Shown piece by piece: positions 1-7,049 of a stretch of DNA of 7,049 nt (positions within the stretch are counted from its first letter, which is position 1; each line of letters begins with the position of its first letter). The position numbers were made by a program, and so were the translations under genes. The stretch is from Rhodospirillales bacterium (GTDB taxonomy: Bacteria; Pseudomonadota; Alphaproteobacteria; CACIAM-22H2). Under the pieces are notes generated by a model. It saw nothing but the letters and a program-made list of their open reading frames with translations, did not search any database and was not told the DNA's origin. The stretch is from the NCBI GenBank assembly GCA_016195145.1, contig JACQAF010000102.1:1-7049 (forward strand), given 5' to 3'.

Positions 1-1
1 G

Positions 2-691
<690 letters not shown>

Positions 692-696
692 GCGCC

Positions 697-2042
<1,346 letters not shown>

Positions 2043-2046
<4 letters not shown>

Positions 2047-2900
2047 CGACGCCCGATCATCTGCTCGATGTCGAGCATCTGACCATGCGCTTCGGCGGCC
2101 TGACCGCCATCGACGACGTGTCGTTCGGCGCGGCCGACCGGCAGATTAGCGCAATCATCGGCCCGAACGGCGCCGGCAAAACGACGTTGTTTAACTGCCT
2201 CACCGGTTTCTACAAGCCGACCGTCGGCCGGCTAGGGTTGCGGCGCGGCAGCAAGACGCTGCTACTCGAACGGATGGAGGGCTTCCGCATCGCCCAACAG
2301 GCTGGGGTCGCACGCACCTTCCAGAATATCCGCCTGTTCCCCGGTATGACGGTGCTCGAAAATCTGTTGGTCGCGCAGCATACGGCGCTGATGCGCGCCT
2401 CGATGTTTTCGCTCGCCGGCCTGTTCCGGCTGCCGGTGTTTCGCGCCGCCGAACGCGCGGCGGTCGATTTCGCGCGCTTCTGGCTCGATCGCATCGGCCT
2501 GCTCGATCGCGCCGACTGGGACGCCGGCAATCTGCCGTATGGCGACCAGCGGCGTCTTGAGATCGCGCGCGCCATGTGCACCCGGCCGGTCCTGCTATGC
2601 CTCGACGAACCCGCAGCCGGCCTTAACCCGCGCGAATCGGCCGATCTTAACGAGCTACTGCTCTATATCCGCAATGAACAGAAAACCGCGGTCCTGCTGA
2701 TCGAGCACGACATGAGCGTGGTCATGGGCATTTCCGACCGGATCATTGTTCTCGATTATGGCCGCAAGATCGCCGACGGTACGCCGAGCGCGGTCCGCAA
2801 CGACCCGGTCGTCATCCGCGCCTATCTCGGCGAAGAAGAAACCGACGAGATCCCGCCCGAGATCGCTGCCGAAATCGGCGTCGCCGCGAAGAGGCCTTGA
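2043..2900 (+). CDS. livG: Branched-chain amino acid ABC transporter ATP-binding protein LivG
   Basis: Cytoplasmic ATPase subunit that, paired with LivF, powers import through LivHM. The 285 residues carry a complete ABC cassette: Walker A GPNGAGKTT (40-48), Q-loop glutamine Q94 in RTFQNIRLF, signature LPYGDQ (164-169) in place of the textbook LSGGQ, Walker B LLCLDEP with catalytic Glu189, and H-loop His222 in LIEHDM. The YG(D/Q)Q signature and the sequence AGLNPRES after Walker B are usual for LivG. The C-terminal tail from about residue 262 (YLGEEETDE onward) is acidic, as in other members. The ATG at 2043 overlaps the livM stop in ATGA and is preceded by an AGGA-type ribosome binding site. 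The cassette looks intact. Confidence 0.96.
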
Positions 2901-3613
2901 TGCTCACCGTTTCCGGGATTCATACTTTTTACGGTCCGATCGAGGCGCTGCGCGGCGTCAGCATCGAGGTTCGCCAGGGCGAAATCGTCACCTTGATCGG
3001 CGCCAACGGGGCGGGAAAATCGACGCTGCTGATGACGGTCTGCGGCAACCCGCAGGCGCGGCGCGGCGCGGTCAATTTCGAAGGCCAGGACATTACCCAG
3101 ATGTCGACGCACAAGATTGTGCGCCTCGGCATCGCGCACGCGCCCGAAGGACGGCGCATTTTCCCGCGCATGACGGTGCTCGAAAACCTGCAGATGGGCG
3201 CGTATATCGGCGGCGACGAGCAGTTCCGCAAAGAGATCGACCGCGTGTTCAATCTCTTTCCGGTTCTCGCCAACCGGCGCAATCAGCGCGGCGGCACGCT
3301 GTCGGGCGGCGAGCAGCAGATGCTGGCCATTGCCCGCGCGTTGATGAGCCGGCCGCGCCTGTTGTTGCTCGACGAACCGTCGCTCGGCCTTGCGCCGATG
3401 CTGGTGAAGCAGATCTTCGCCACCATCCGCGAAATCAACGAGCGCGAAAAGGTTACCGTTTTGCTCGTCGAGCAGAACGCCTTTCACGCGCTGAAGCTCG
3501 CCAGCCGCGGCTACGTCATCGTCAACGGCCGCATCGCCCTGTCCGGCACAGGCGCCGAATTGCTGGCCAACCGCGAAGTCCGCGCCGCCTACCTCGAAGG
3601 CGGCGCGCACTGA
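2900..3613 (+). CDS. livF: Branched-chain amino acid ABC transporter ATP-binding protein LivF
   Basis: Second ATPase subunit of the Liv transporter, 237 residues, the typical LivF length. Motifs in order: Walker A GANGAGKST (34-42), the LivF-typical APEGRRIFPRMTVLENL (81-97) where Glu83 sits near the usual Q-loop glutamine, signature LSGGE (134-138), and Walker B LLLLDEP (154-160). The H-loop position is VEQN (190-193), with Gln192 in place of the usual His. This substitution is normal for LivF (E. coli LivF also has VEQN), so it is not a defect. The ATG at 2900 forms TGATG with the livG stop and has AAGAGG (2889-2894) 5 nt upstream. A TTG at 2897 in the same frame is a less likely start. Confidence 0.96.
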   Translation: MLTVSGIHTFYGPIEALRGVSIEVRQGEIVTLIGANGAGKSTLLMTVCGNPQARRGAVNFEGQDITQMSTHKIVRLGIAHAPEGRRIFPRMTVLENLQMGAYIGGDEQFRKEIDRVFNLFPVLANRRNQRGGTLSGGEQQMLAIARALMSRPRLLLLDEPSLGLAPMLVKQIFATIREINEREKVTVLLVEQNAFHALKLASRGYVIVNGRIALSGTGAELLANREVRAAYLEGGAH

Positions 3614-3638
3614 AGGGCGAGAGGAGAACCTGCATCAC

Positions 3639-3980
3639 ATGGAAGAGCTTCTCGGCAGCACGATCACCGAGTTCATCCTGTTTACCCTCGTCATCCTGGG
3701 CGGGGCGGCGGCGATGACCGGGCAGGCGCTGGCGCAGACCTGGCGCGAGGCGTGGCACGCCGTTCCTTATGGCCTGCTGCTGGCGGCGGCGAACCGTTTT
3801 TTCAGCTTCGCCTTGTTCGGCGGTCAGCTGCTGTCGCTATCGGGATTTATCGTCGACGCGATAGCCCTCATCGCCATCGCCGTGCTGGCTTACCGGCTGA
3901 CCATGGTTCACAAAATGGTTAACCAGTATCCGTGGCTCTATGAACGCGCCGGGTTGTTTGCCTGGCGTGAAAAACGCTAG
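3639..3980 (+). CDS. Small three-helix membrane protein in the liv operon (DUF6867-like)
   Basis: A 113-residue membrane protein of unknown function. Three hydrophobic segments are visible at about 9-32, 42-61 and 66-88, followed by a polar C-terminal stretch NQYPWLYERAGLFAWREKR (95-113). From memory, the length, three-helix layout and QYPWLYER tail match the family named DUF6867, found beside liv genes in rhizobial-type alphaproteobacteria. That identification could not be searched here. The start is 25 nt after the livF stop, on the same strand, with GAGGAG (3621-3626) 12 nt upstream, a rather long spacing. Position inside the operon suggests an accessory to LivHMGF or its assembly, which is inference. 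There is no signal-peptide cleavage site or catalytic motif. Coding potential is supported by clean G/C third-position bias. Confidence 0.82.
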   Translation: MEELLGSTITEFILFTLVILGGAAAMTGQALAQTWREAWHAVPYGLLLAAANRFFSFALFGGQLLSLSGFIVDAIALIAIAVLAYRLTMVHKMVNQYPWLYERAGLFAWREKR

Positions 3981-4005
3981 ACCGGTTACAGCCTGCAGTA
4001 GGTAG

Positions 4006-4034
4006 TTGCTCGAAGTCGCAGACAGTCCTAAACT
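4006..4034 (+). promoter_or_regulatory. Candidate promoter for the binding-protein gene
   Basis: TTGCTC (4006-4011) and TAAACT (4029-4034) are separated by 17 nt, a sigma70-like arrangement. Matches to consensus are only 3/6 and 4/6. It lies in the 160-nt gap after the small membrane-protein gene and about 105 nt before the binding-protein start. Independent transcription of the binding protein is common in liv loci, but this site is a guess from spacing. Confidence 0.25.
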
Positions 4035-4088
4035 TACCCCAATCGCGATGACCCGGCGCCAACTCGGCCCTGGGCGGCGCGTGGCCTT

Positions 4089-4114
4089 GGGGCACGGTTT
4101 AACGCCCCGTTTTT
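4089..4114 (+). terminator. Weak terminator-like hairpin between the transporter operon and the binding-protein gene
   Basis: GGGGC (4089-4093) pairs with GCCCC (4104-4108) around a 10-nt loop, and a G then five T follow (4110-4114). The stem is only 5 bp, so termination would be partial at best. It lies 27 nt before the binding-protein start, inside its probable 5' leader, so it could reduce read-through from the operon or act as an attenuator. It may also be chance in GC-rich DNA. Confidence 0.3.
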
Positions 4115-4123
4115 CAAACGCAC

Positions 4124-4132
4124 AGGGAGAGG
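4124..4132 (+). promoter_or_regulatory. Strong ribosome binding site fixing the binding-protein start
   Basis: AGGGAGAGG lies 8 nt before the ATG at 4141. It selects this start over an in-frame ATG at 4048 (and more distant upstream codons), which would extend the protein with non-signal-like residues, whereas the 4141 start opens directly into a signal peptide. Confidence 0.7.
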
Positions 4133-4140
4133 TCCGAACA

Positions 4141-5150
4141 ATGCGCAAATATATGCTCGGCCTTGCGGCTGCTGCGGCGACCGTCTTTACGGCCGCCGGA
4201 TCACAGGCGCAGGATATCGTCATCGCGTCGGTAGGCCCGATGACCGGACAATACGCCGCATTCGGCGAACAGCTGAAGCGCGGCGCGCAGATGGCGGTCG
4301 CCGACATCAACGCCAAGGGTGGCGTCCTCGGCCGTAAGCTCGTCCTCGAGATCGGCGACGACGCATGCGATCCACGCCAGGCAGTCGCCGTCAAATCACC
4401 CCGGCCTCGACCAACCCGACGCTGACCGAAGGTGCGGTGGCGAAGGGCTGGGTCAACGTCTTCCGCACCTGCGGCCGCGACGACCAGCAGGGCACGGTCG
4501 CCGGCGGATATCTTGCCAAGAACTTCAAGGGCAAGAATGTCGCGATCATCCATGACAAGTCGACCTACGGCAAAGGCCTCGCCGACGAAACCAAGAAGGC
4601 GATGAACGCCAGCGGGCTGAAAGAGGCGATGTACGAAGCCATCACCCAGGGTGATAAGGACTTCAATGCCCTGATCAGCAAGATGAAGGCGGCGAATGTC
4701 GACGTCATCTATCTCGGCGGATATCACACCGAAGCCGGGTTGATGGTTCGGCAAGCGCGCGAACAGGGGCTGAAAGCCGTCCTGATTTCGGGCGATGCGC
4801 TGGTCGATAACGAGTACTGGAAAATTACCGGGCCGGCCGGCGAGGGCACGTTGATGACCTTTGCGCCCGATCCGCGCAAGGCGCCGGAAGCCAAGGACAT
4901 CGTGGCCAAGTTCAAGACCCAGAACTATGACCCCGAGGGTTACACCCTGTACACCTATGCGGCGATTCAGGTCTTTGCGGCGGCCGCCACCAAGACGAAG
5001 TCGCTCAAGGTGACCGACCTGTCGAAGGCCATCCGCGGCCAGTCGTTCGATACGGTGATCGGCAAGCTCACCTATGACAACAAGGGCGACGTGAGCAATT
5101 CGAAGTATGTGTTCTACATCTGGAAGGGCGGCCAGTACGCCGAGATGTAA
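4141..5150 (+). pseudogene. Periplasmic branched-chain amino acid binding protein (LivJ/LivK type), disrupted by an internal out-of-frame deletion
   Basis: Encodes what should be the periplasmic Leu/Ile/Val-type binding protein that feeds LivHMGF. The first frame gives a signal peptide (Lys3, hydrophobic 5-19, likely cleavage SQA|QD after residue 23), then mature IVIASVGPMTGQYAAFGEQ and GDDACDPRQAVAV up to residue 84 (nt 4392). It then runs into ten unrelated residues and a stop at 4423-4425. The family sequence resumes in another frame as QITPASTNPTLTE from nt 4392, continues through RTCGRDDQQG and YLGGYHTEAG, and ends normally at 5150. Compared with E. coli LivJ, about 34 residues between QAVAV and the (Q/M)I(T/S)P motif are absent. 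The two parts total about 336 residues against the usual 365-370, so this is a deletion of about 103 nt (3n+1), not a one-base slip. The lost stretch normally holds the second Cys of the N-lobe disulfide and a ligand-contacting Ser. The remainder appears well conserved, so the lesion is recent or an assembly error. Confidence 0.85.
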
Positions 5151-5175
5151 GACGCGGCTTCTTTAACAGAGCGCA

Positions 5176-5210
5176 ACGGCCTGGCGGAATCTCCGTCAGG
5201 CCGTTTTTTT
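5176..5210 (+). terminator. Strong rho-independent terminator after the binding-protein gene
   Basis: ACGGCCTGGCGG (5176-5187) pairs with CCGTCAGGCCGT (5193-5204): a 12-bp stem including one G-T wobble, a 5-nt loop AATCT, and seven consecutive T at 5204-5210. It starts 26 nt after the stop at 5150. It has no T-run on the opposite strand, so it should stop only plus-strand transcription and not that of the convergent mucR-like gene. Confidence 0.93.
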
Positions 5211-5315
5211 GCAACGTCGGTCAAGGCACGTACGCGCAAACAATGCACATCATGTTTTGTCGTGGTGACGATATGGGGAAGCAGACGAAACCCCGCCGTG
5301 TCGCGCCGCCGGAAT

Positions 5316-5789
5316 TTATTTCTTGGTTTTAGCCGCGCGTCGGCCAGCTTTGCGGCCAAGGCCGATCTGTTTGGCGAATGCCGAACGCTGTTCTGCGTAT
5401 TTCGGCGCGACCATCGGATAGTCGGCCGGCAACCCCCATTTGAGGCGGTATTCTTCCGGCGTAAGTCCATAGGCAGTGCGCAGGTGCCGTTTCAGCATCT
5501 TGAGCTTCTTACCGTCTTCAAGGCAAATGATGTATTCCGGCGTCACCGATTTTTTAATCGGCACCATCGGTTTGTGTGAGCCTGAGGTTGCGCCACCGCG
5601 GGTATCGAGGGTGGCAATCGACACGAAAATCGACTTGATGACCTCCGGAATATCGGTTGGCGGCACAGTGTTATTTCCCACATAAGCGGCCGCAACCTGG
5701 GATGTCATACGCAGAAGATCGGCGTGGTTCGCCTTTTCTTTATTGGTTTCGCCCATTTTCGCTTGTTGCCTCAGAGTAAAACTTGCCAT
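5316..5789 (-). CDS. MucR/Ros-family transcriptional regulator
   Basis: A DNA-binding regulator of the Ros/MucR family, alphaproteobacterial proteins that repress exopolysaccharide, motility, virulence or cell-cycle genes and often their own promoter. The 157 residues have an N-terminal helical part (about 20-62, DLLRMTSQVAAAYVGNN then IPEVIKSIF), a Pro/Gly linker (63-82), and the zinc-finger-like domain (about 85-135: EYIICLEDGKKLKMLKRHL, then LTPEEYRLKWGLPADYPMVA), with a basic tail RKAGRRAAKTKK. Of the four Ros zinc-ligand positions, Cys89 and His102 are present, Asp92 stands where Ros has its second Cys, and the last His region reads TAY (105-107). It therefore resembles the family members known to fold without or with altered zinc binding. 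The start is uncertain: ATG 5789 has AAGG only 3 nt away, while ATG 5756 (146 aa, MGETNKEK) has GAGG 12 nt away and better matches usual family length. It faces the liv locus convergently. The regulated genes are unknown. Confidence 0.92.
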   Translation of the reverse strand: MASFTLRQQAKMGETNKEKANHADLLRMTSQVAAAYVGNNTVPPTDIPEVIKSIFVSIATLDTRGGATSGSHKPMVPIKKSVTPEYIICLEDGKKLKMLKRHLRTAYGLTPEEYRLKWGLPADYPMVAPKYAEQRSAFAKQIGLGRKAGRRAAKTKK

Positions 5790-5795
5790 TTACCT

Positions 5796-5824
5796 TAACT
5801 GGCACGCAGAGGGATGGATGTCAA
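5796..5824 (-). promoter_or_regulatory. Candidate promoter of the mucR-like gene
   Basis: On the minus strand a perfect TTGACA lies at 5824-5819. At 17-nt spacing the -10 position reads CAGTTA (5801-5796), a poor match, as is often tolerated in alphaproteobacteria, where the -35 dominates. If used, transcription would begin near 5787, at or just inside the ATG at 5789, which would favour the ATG at 5756 as the real start. Confidence 0.3.
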
Positions 5825-5863
5825 TGAAAAAACCCTGAATTGTAGACGATCTTGGTGAGGATA

Positions 5864-5879
5864 CGATCTAATTCTATCG
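5864..5879. repeat. Imperfect 16-bp palindrome upstream of the mucR-like gene
   Basis: CGATCTAATTCTATCG is symmetric at CGAT, the central AATT and ATCG, with two mismatched positions on each side. It lies 75-90 nt upstream of the mucR-like ATG at 5789. MucR/Ros proteins bind AT-rich sites with TpA steps, so it could be an autoregulatory operator, but no binding motif was verified. Confidence 0.35.
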
Positions 5880-5910
5880 ATCGGTAAAATGATGACGAGG
5901 GAAAACCGAC

Positions 5911-5944
5911 TATTCCCATAAAAACGGGAATATCATGGATATTC
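5911..5944. repeat. Two overlapping perfect inverted repeats
   Basis: TATTCCC (5911-5917) pairs with GGGAATA (5926-5932) across 8 nt. GAATATC (5928-5934) pairs with GATATTC (5938-5944) across ATG. The two repeats share bases 5928-5932, so only one hairpin can form at a time on a single strand. They are 122-155 nt upstream of the mucR-like start. Possible roles are a repressor operator or alternative RNA structures. Neither has a T-run that would make it a terminator. Confidence 0.6.
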
Positions 5945-5966
5945 GATGCATTCTGACCGCAATCCG

Positions 5967-5987
5967 CCATTCCCATACGGAGAATGG
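5967..5987. repeat. Inverted repeat CCATTC...GAATGG sharing a 9-bp direct repeat with the previous palindrome
   Basis: CCATTC (5967-5972) and GAATGG (5982-5987) flank 9 nt. The word ATTCCCATA occurs both here (5969-5977) and in the previous repeat (5912-5920), 57 bp apart start to start, suggesting two copies of a protein-binding site. The repeats are short, so chance cannot be excluded. Confidence 0.45.
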
Positions 5988-6124
5988 AGGCGACGCCGGC
6001 AAACCTAATCGCGGCAAAAGGCCGTGCATAATACTCATAACGGCGTATTTATATCAGCACAGTTTTGCTACTAAAACGAGTAATATTCTTGCCAGCGGGT
6101 TTGATGGTAATTCGACGCGGTCGT

Positions 6125-6149
6125 CCCCGATTCCGGATCGGGGTTATTT
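6125..6149 (+). terminator. Orphan terminator-like hairpin in the intergenic region
   Basis: CCCCGAT (6125-6131) pairs perfectly with ATCGGGG (6137-6143) across TCCGG, followed by TTATTT (6144-6149). The stem is 7 bp and mostly GC, but the T-run is interrupted by one A. No plus-strand gene precedes it in this gap, so if real it would end an unannotated small RNA. It is on the wrong strand to serve the mucR-like gene. Confidence 0.4.
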
Positions 6150-6270
6150 GTATGCAACACAGCTTCCGATAATGAACCGTCACGCCTGCAGCCGGGCGTA
6201 TTCACATACGAAACAAAGGTAGCGCGACGATGCGCCGTTCCGGCATGCGCCGCCGAAGACCCTGATTTCA

Positions 6271-6276
6271 TATAAT
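6271..6276 (+). promoter_or_regulatory. Consensus -10 box (TATAAT) upstream of rpiB
   Basis: A perfect TATAAT lies 92 nt before the rpiB ATG at 6368. The sequence at the -35 position (around 6248-6253, CGCCGC) does not resemble TTGACA. It is the best -10 candidate for the rpiB-glyA transcript, but it could need an activator or be coincidental. Confidence 0.35.
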
Positions 6277-6297
6277 AAACGCGAGGGCTTGTGCCGG

Positions 6298-6316
6298 CTT
6301 GGAACTCGATTCCGAG
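6298..6316 (+). repeat. Hairpin in the putative rpiB leader
   Basis: CTTGGAA (6298-6304) pairs with TTCCGAG (6310-6316) with one G-T wobble around loop CTCGA. It is 15-22 nt downstream of the start site expected from the TATAAT at 6271. It has no T-run and does not match a riboswitch known to me. A tract of seven C follows at 6329-6335. Confidence 0.35.
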
Positions 6317-6367
6317 ATATGGTAGGTTCCCCCCCTCTGAGCGAACCCCGCAGGCCGTTTGGATACC

Positions 6368-6805
6368 ATGGTCGCCGAACCGATTGCCCTAGCCGCCGAT
6401 CACGCCGGACTGGAGATGAAGAACGCCCTCGCCAAGGATTTGGCGGCGGCGGGATTCGCGGTGCTCGATCTTGGCACGCATTCAACCGACAGCGTCGATT
6501 ATCCCGATTTCGCCGACAAGCTGGCCGCGGTGGTTGTCAGCGGCCGGGTCAAGCGCGGGGTGATCGTGTGCGGCACCGGCATCGGCATCTCGATCGCTGC
6601 CAACCGGCATCGCGGCATTCGCGCCGCCCTGTGCGCCGATGCGACGGCCGCGCGGCTGGCGCGCCAGCACAATGACGCCAACGTACTGGCGCTCGGCGGC
6701 CGCACGACCGGGGTCGAGGTCGCGCGCGATTGCCTCAAGGCCTTTCTCGGCACCGCTTTCGAGGGCGGCGAACGCCATACCCGGCGCGTCGCCAAGCTCG
6801 GCTAG
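6368..6805 (+). CDS. rpiB: Ribose-5-phosphate isomerase B
   Basis: Cytoplasmic enzyme interconverting ribose 5-phosphate and ribulose 5-phosphate in the non-oxidative pentose phosphate pathway. The 145 residues match the usual RpiB/LacAB length. The ADHAG motif (10-14) gives the Asp11-His12 pair, VDYPDFA (43-49) follows, and the catalytic Cys68 and Thr70 lie in VCGTGIGISIAANR. His101 sits in RQHNDANVLALGGR, and the basic RHTRR (136-140) corresponds to the phosphate-binding arginines. All positions known to matter in E. coli RpiB have counterparts, so the enzyme is probably active. ATG 6368 is chosen; an in-frame TTG at 6359 would add three residues, and the ribosome binding site is weak for both (GGA 4 nt before the ATG, AGG 13 nt before). 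glyA follows 32 nt downstream, an rpiB-glyA arrangement common in alphaproteobacteria that links ribose and one-carbon metabolism to nucleotide supply. Confidence 0.95.
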   Translation: MVAEPIALAADHAGLEMKNALAKDLAAAGFAVLDLGTHSTDSVDYPDFADKLAAVVVSGRVKRGVIVCGTGIGISIAANRHRGIRAALCADATAARLARQHNDANVLALGGRTTGVEVARDCLKAFLGTAFEGGERHTRRVAKLG

Positions 6806-6837
6806 ATTCCGATAACCGCCACCAGGAACCGCTGCCC

Positions 6838-7049
6838 ATGTCGCTCGCCAAGCCCGTCGCTGCCGCCAACGCCGATGACCGTTTTTTCACGGCGCATCTC
6901 GCCGAGACCGATCCCGATCTCTGGCGGAGCATCGGCCAGGAGCTCGAGCGCCAGCAGACGCAGATCGAATTGATCGCCTCGGAGAACATCGTCTCGCGCG
7001 CCGTGCTCGAGGCGCAAGGCACGATGCTGACCAACAAATACGCCGAAGG
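6838..7049 (+). CDS. glyA: Serine hydroxymethyltransferase, N-terminal part (runs off window)
   Basis: PLP enzyme converting serine and tetrahydrofolate to glycine and 5,10-methylene-tetrahydrofolate. Only the first 70 codons of a gene of about 430 codons are present, cut by the window end. The N-terminus has an extension of about 20 residues (MSLAKPVAAANADDRFFTAH), then LAETDPDLW and the hallmark IELIASENIVSRAVLEAQG (residues 43-61), followed by LTNKYAE, part of the conserved substrate- and cofactor-site region. The ATG at 6838 has AGGA (6824-6827) 10 nt upstream. It sits 32 nt after rpiB with no terminator between, so the two are probably co-transcribed. Confidence 0.95.
   Translation, partial: MSLAKPVAAANADDRFFTAHLAETDPDLWRSIGQELERQQTQIELIASENIVSRAVLEAQGTMLTNKYAE

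Larger units (their letters stand above)
5790..6367. other. AT-richer intergenic region between the mucR-like gene and rpiB
   Basis: About 580 nt between two divergently transcribed genes, clearly more AT-rich by eye than its neighbours, with no convincing coding sequence. The short frames inside it lack G/C third-position bias and any family-like motif. No tRNA, rRNA or CRISPR pattern was seen. It holds several inverted repeats near the mucR side, a terminator-like hairpin in the middle, and a TATAAT box plus a leader hairpin near rpiB, listed separately. It must contain the promoters of both flanking genes. Confidence 0.7.

Noticed and set aside
3184..3480. Gln in place of the H-loop His in LivF as a possible inactivating change
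   Set aside because: VEQN at this position is normal for the LivF family, so it is not a lesion.
4387..4400. Programmed ribosomal frameshift joining the two binding-protein halves
   Set aside because: No slippery heptamer with a downstream structure is evident, and about 34 conserved residues are missing, which a frameshift could not restore.
3837..4754. Minus-strand frame of 305 codons spanning the small membrane-protein gene and the binding-protein pseudogene
   Set aside because: No recognisable domain, runs opposite conserved coding sequence, and crosses the terminator-like hairpin; a GC-rich antisense artefact.
4365..5150. Stand-alone gene starting at ATG 4365 for the C-terminal part of the binding protein
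   Set aside because: The ATG lies inside the codons for DDACD in the true frame, and the resulting protein would lack a signal peptide and the first lobe strand. It is the 3' remnant of a broken gene.
5935..6222. Plus-strand 95-codon open frame in the intergenic region
   Set aside because: No G/C third-position bias, no family resemblance, no ribosome binding site, and it reads through the palindromes and the terminator-like hairpin.
5790..6367. Search for tRNA, CRISPR array, insertion-sequence ends or attachment sites in the large gap
   Set aside because: No cloverleaf T-arm consensus, no regularly spaced repeats, and no terminal inverted repeats with target duplications were found. A short direct repeat ATGCGCCG (6230-6237 and 6245-6252) looks like chance in GC-rich DNA.
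6180..6485. Minus-strand 101-codon frame overlapping the start of rpiB
   Set aside because: Arg/Pro-rich shadow sequence overlapping a confirmed gene, with no motif.
6368..7049. Minus-strand frames opposite rpiB and glyA
   Set aside because: Both plus-strand genes carry definitive catalytic motifs; the antisense frames are compositional.

Overview
The window looks like chromosomal DNA from an alphaproteobacterium, most likely in or near the Hyphomicrobiales (Rhizobiales). Four things support this: high GC with strong G/C third-position bias, a MucR/Ros-type regulator, a small DUF6867-like membrane protein behind a liv transporter, and the rpiB-glyA gene pair. The genus cannot be decided from the sequence alone.

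Layout. Positions 1-3980 (+) hold a tightly packed branched-chain/hydrophobic amino acid ABC transporter operon: the 3' part of livH, then livM, livG and livF, then a three-helix small membrane protein. Genes are 5 nt apart or overlap (ATGA at livM/livG, TGATG at livG/livF), so they are probably co-translated. A 160-nt gap with a candidate promoter and a weak terminator-like hairpin leads to the periplasmic binding-protein gene (4141-5150). That gene is broken: homologues have about 34 more residues after the DDACDPxQAVAV motif, and here the reading frame changes at the same point. It is annotated as a pseudogene, or possibly an assembly artefact. A strong intrinsic terminator (5176-5210) follows it.

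Positions 5316-5789 (-) encode a MucR/Ros-family zinc-finger-like regulator that lacks part of the zinc ligand set. The roughly 580 nt between it and rpiB are visibly more AT-rich than the flanks and contain no convincing gene. They hold a cluster of inverted repeats, a hairpin followed by a T-rich run, and a TATAAT box. Positions 6368-6805 (+) encode ribose-5-phosphate isomerase B, followed after 32 nt by the start of glyA (serine hydroxymethyltransferase), which runs off the window.

How the genes fit together. LivH/LivM form the membrane channel, LivG/LivF the ATPase pair, and the binding protein would deliver the amino acid. With the binding protein disrupted, the transporter would need another binding protein encoded elsewhere, unless the lesion is a sequence error. 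No clearly novel system is visible. The points most worth a second look are the binding-protein deletion, the small membrane protein fixed in the operon, the palindrome cluster upstream of mucR, and the orphan terminator-like hairpin.
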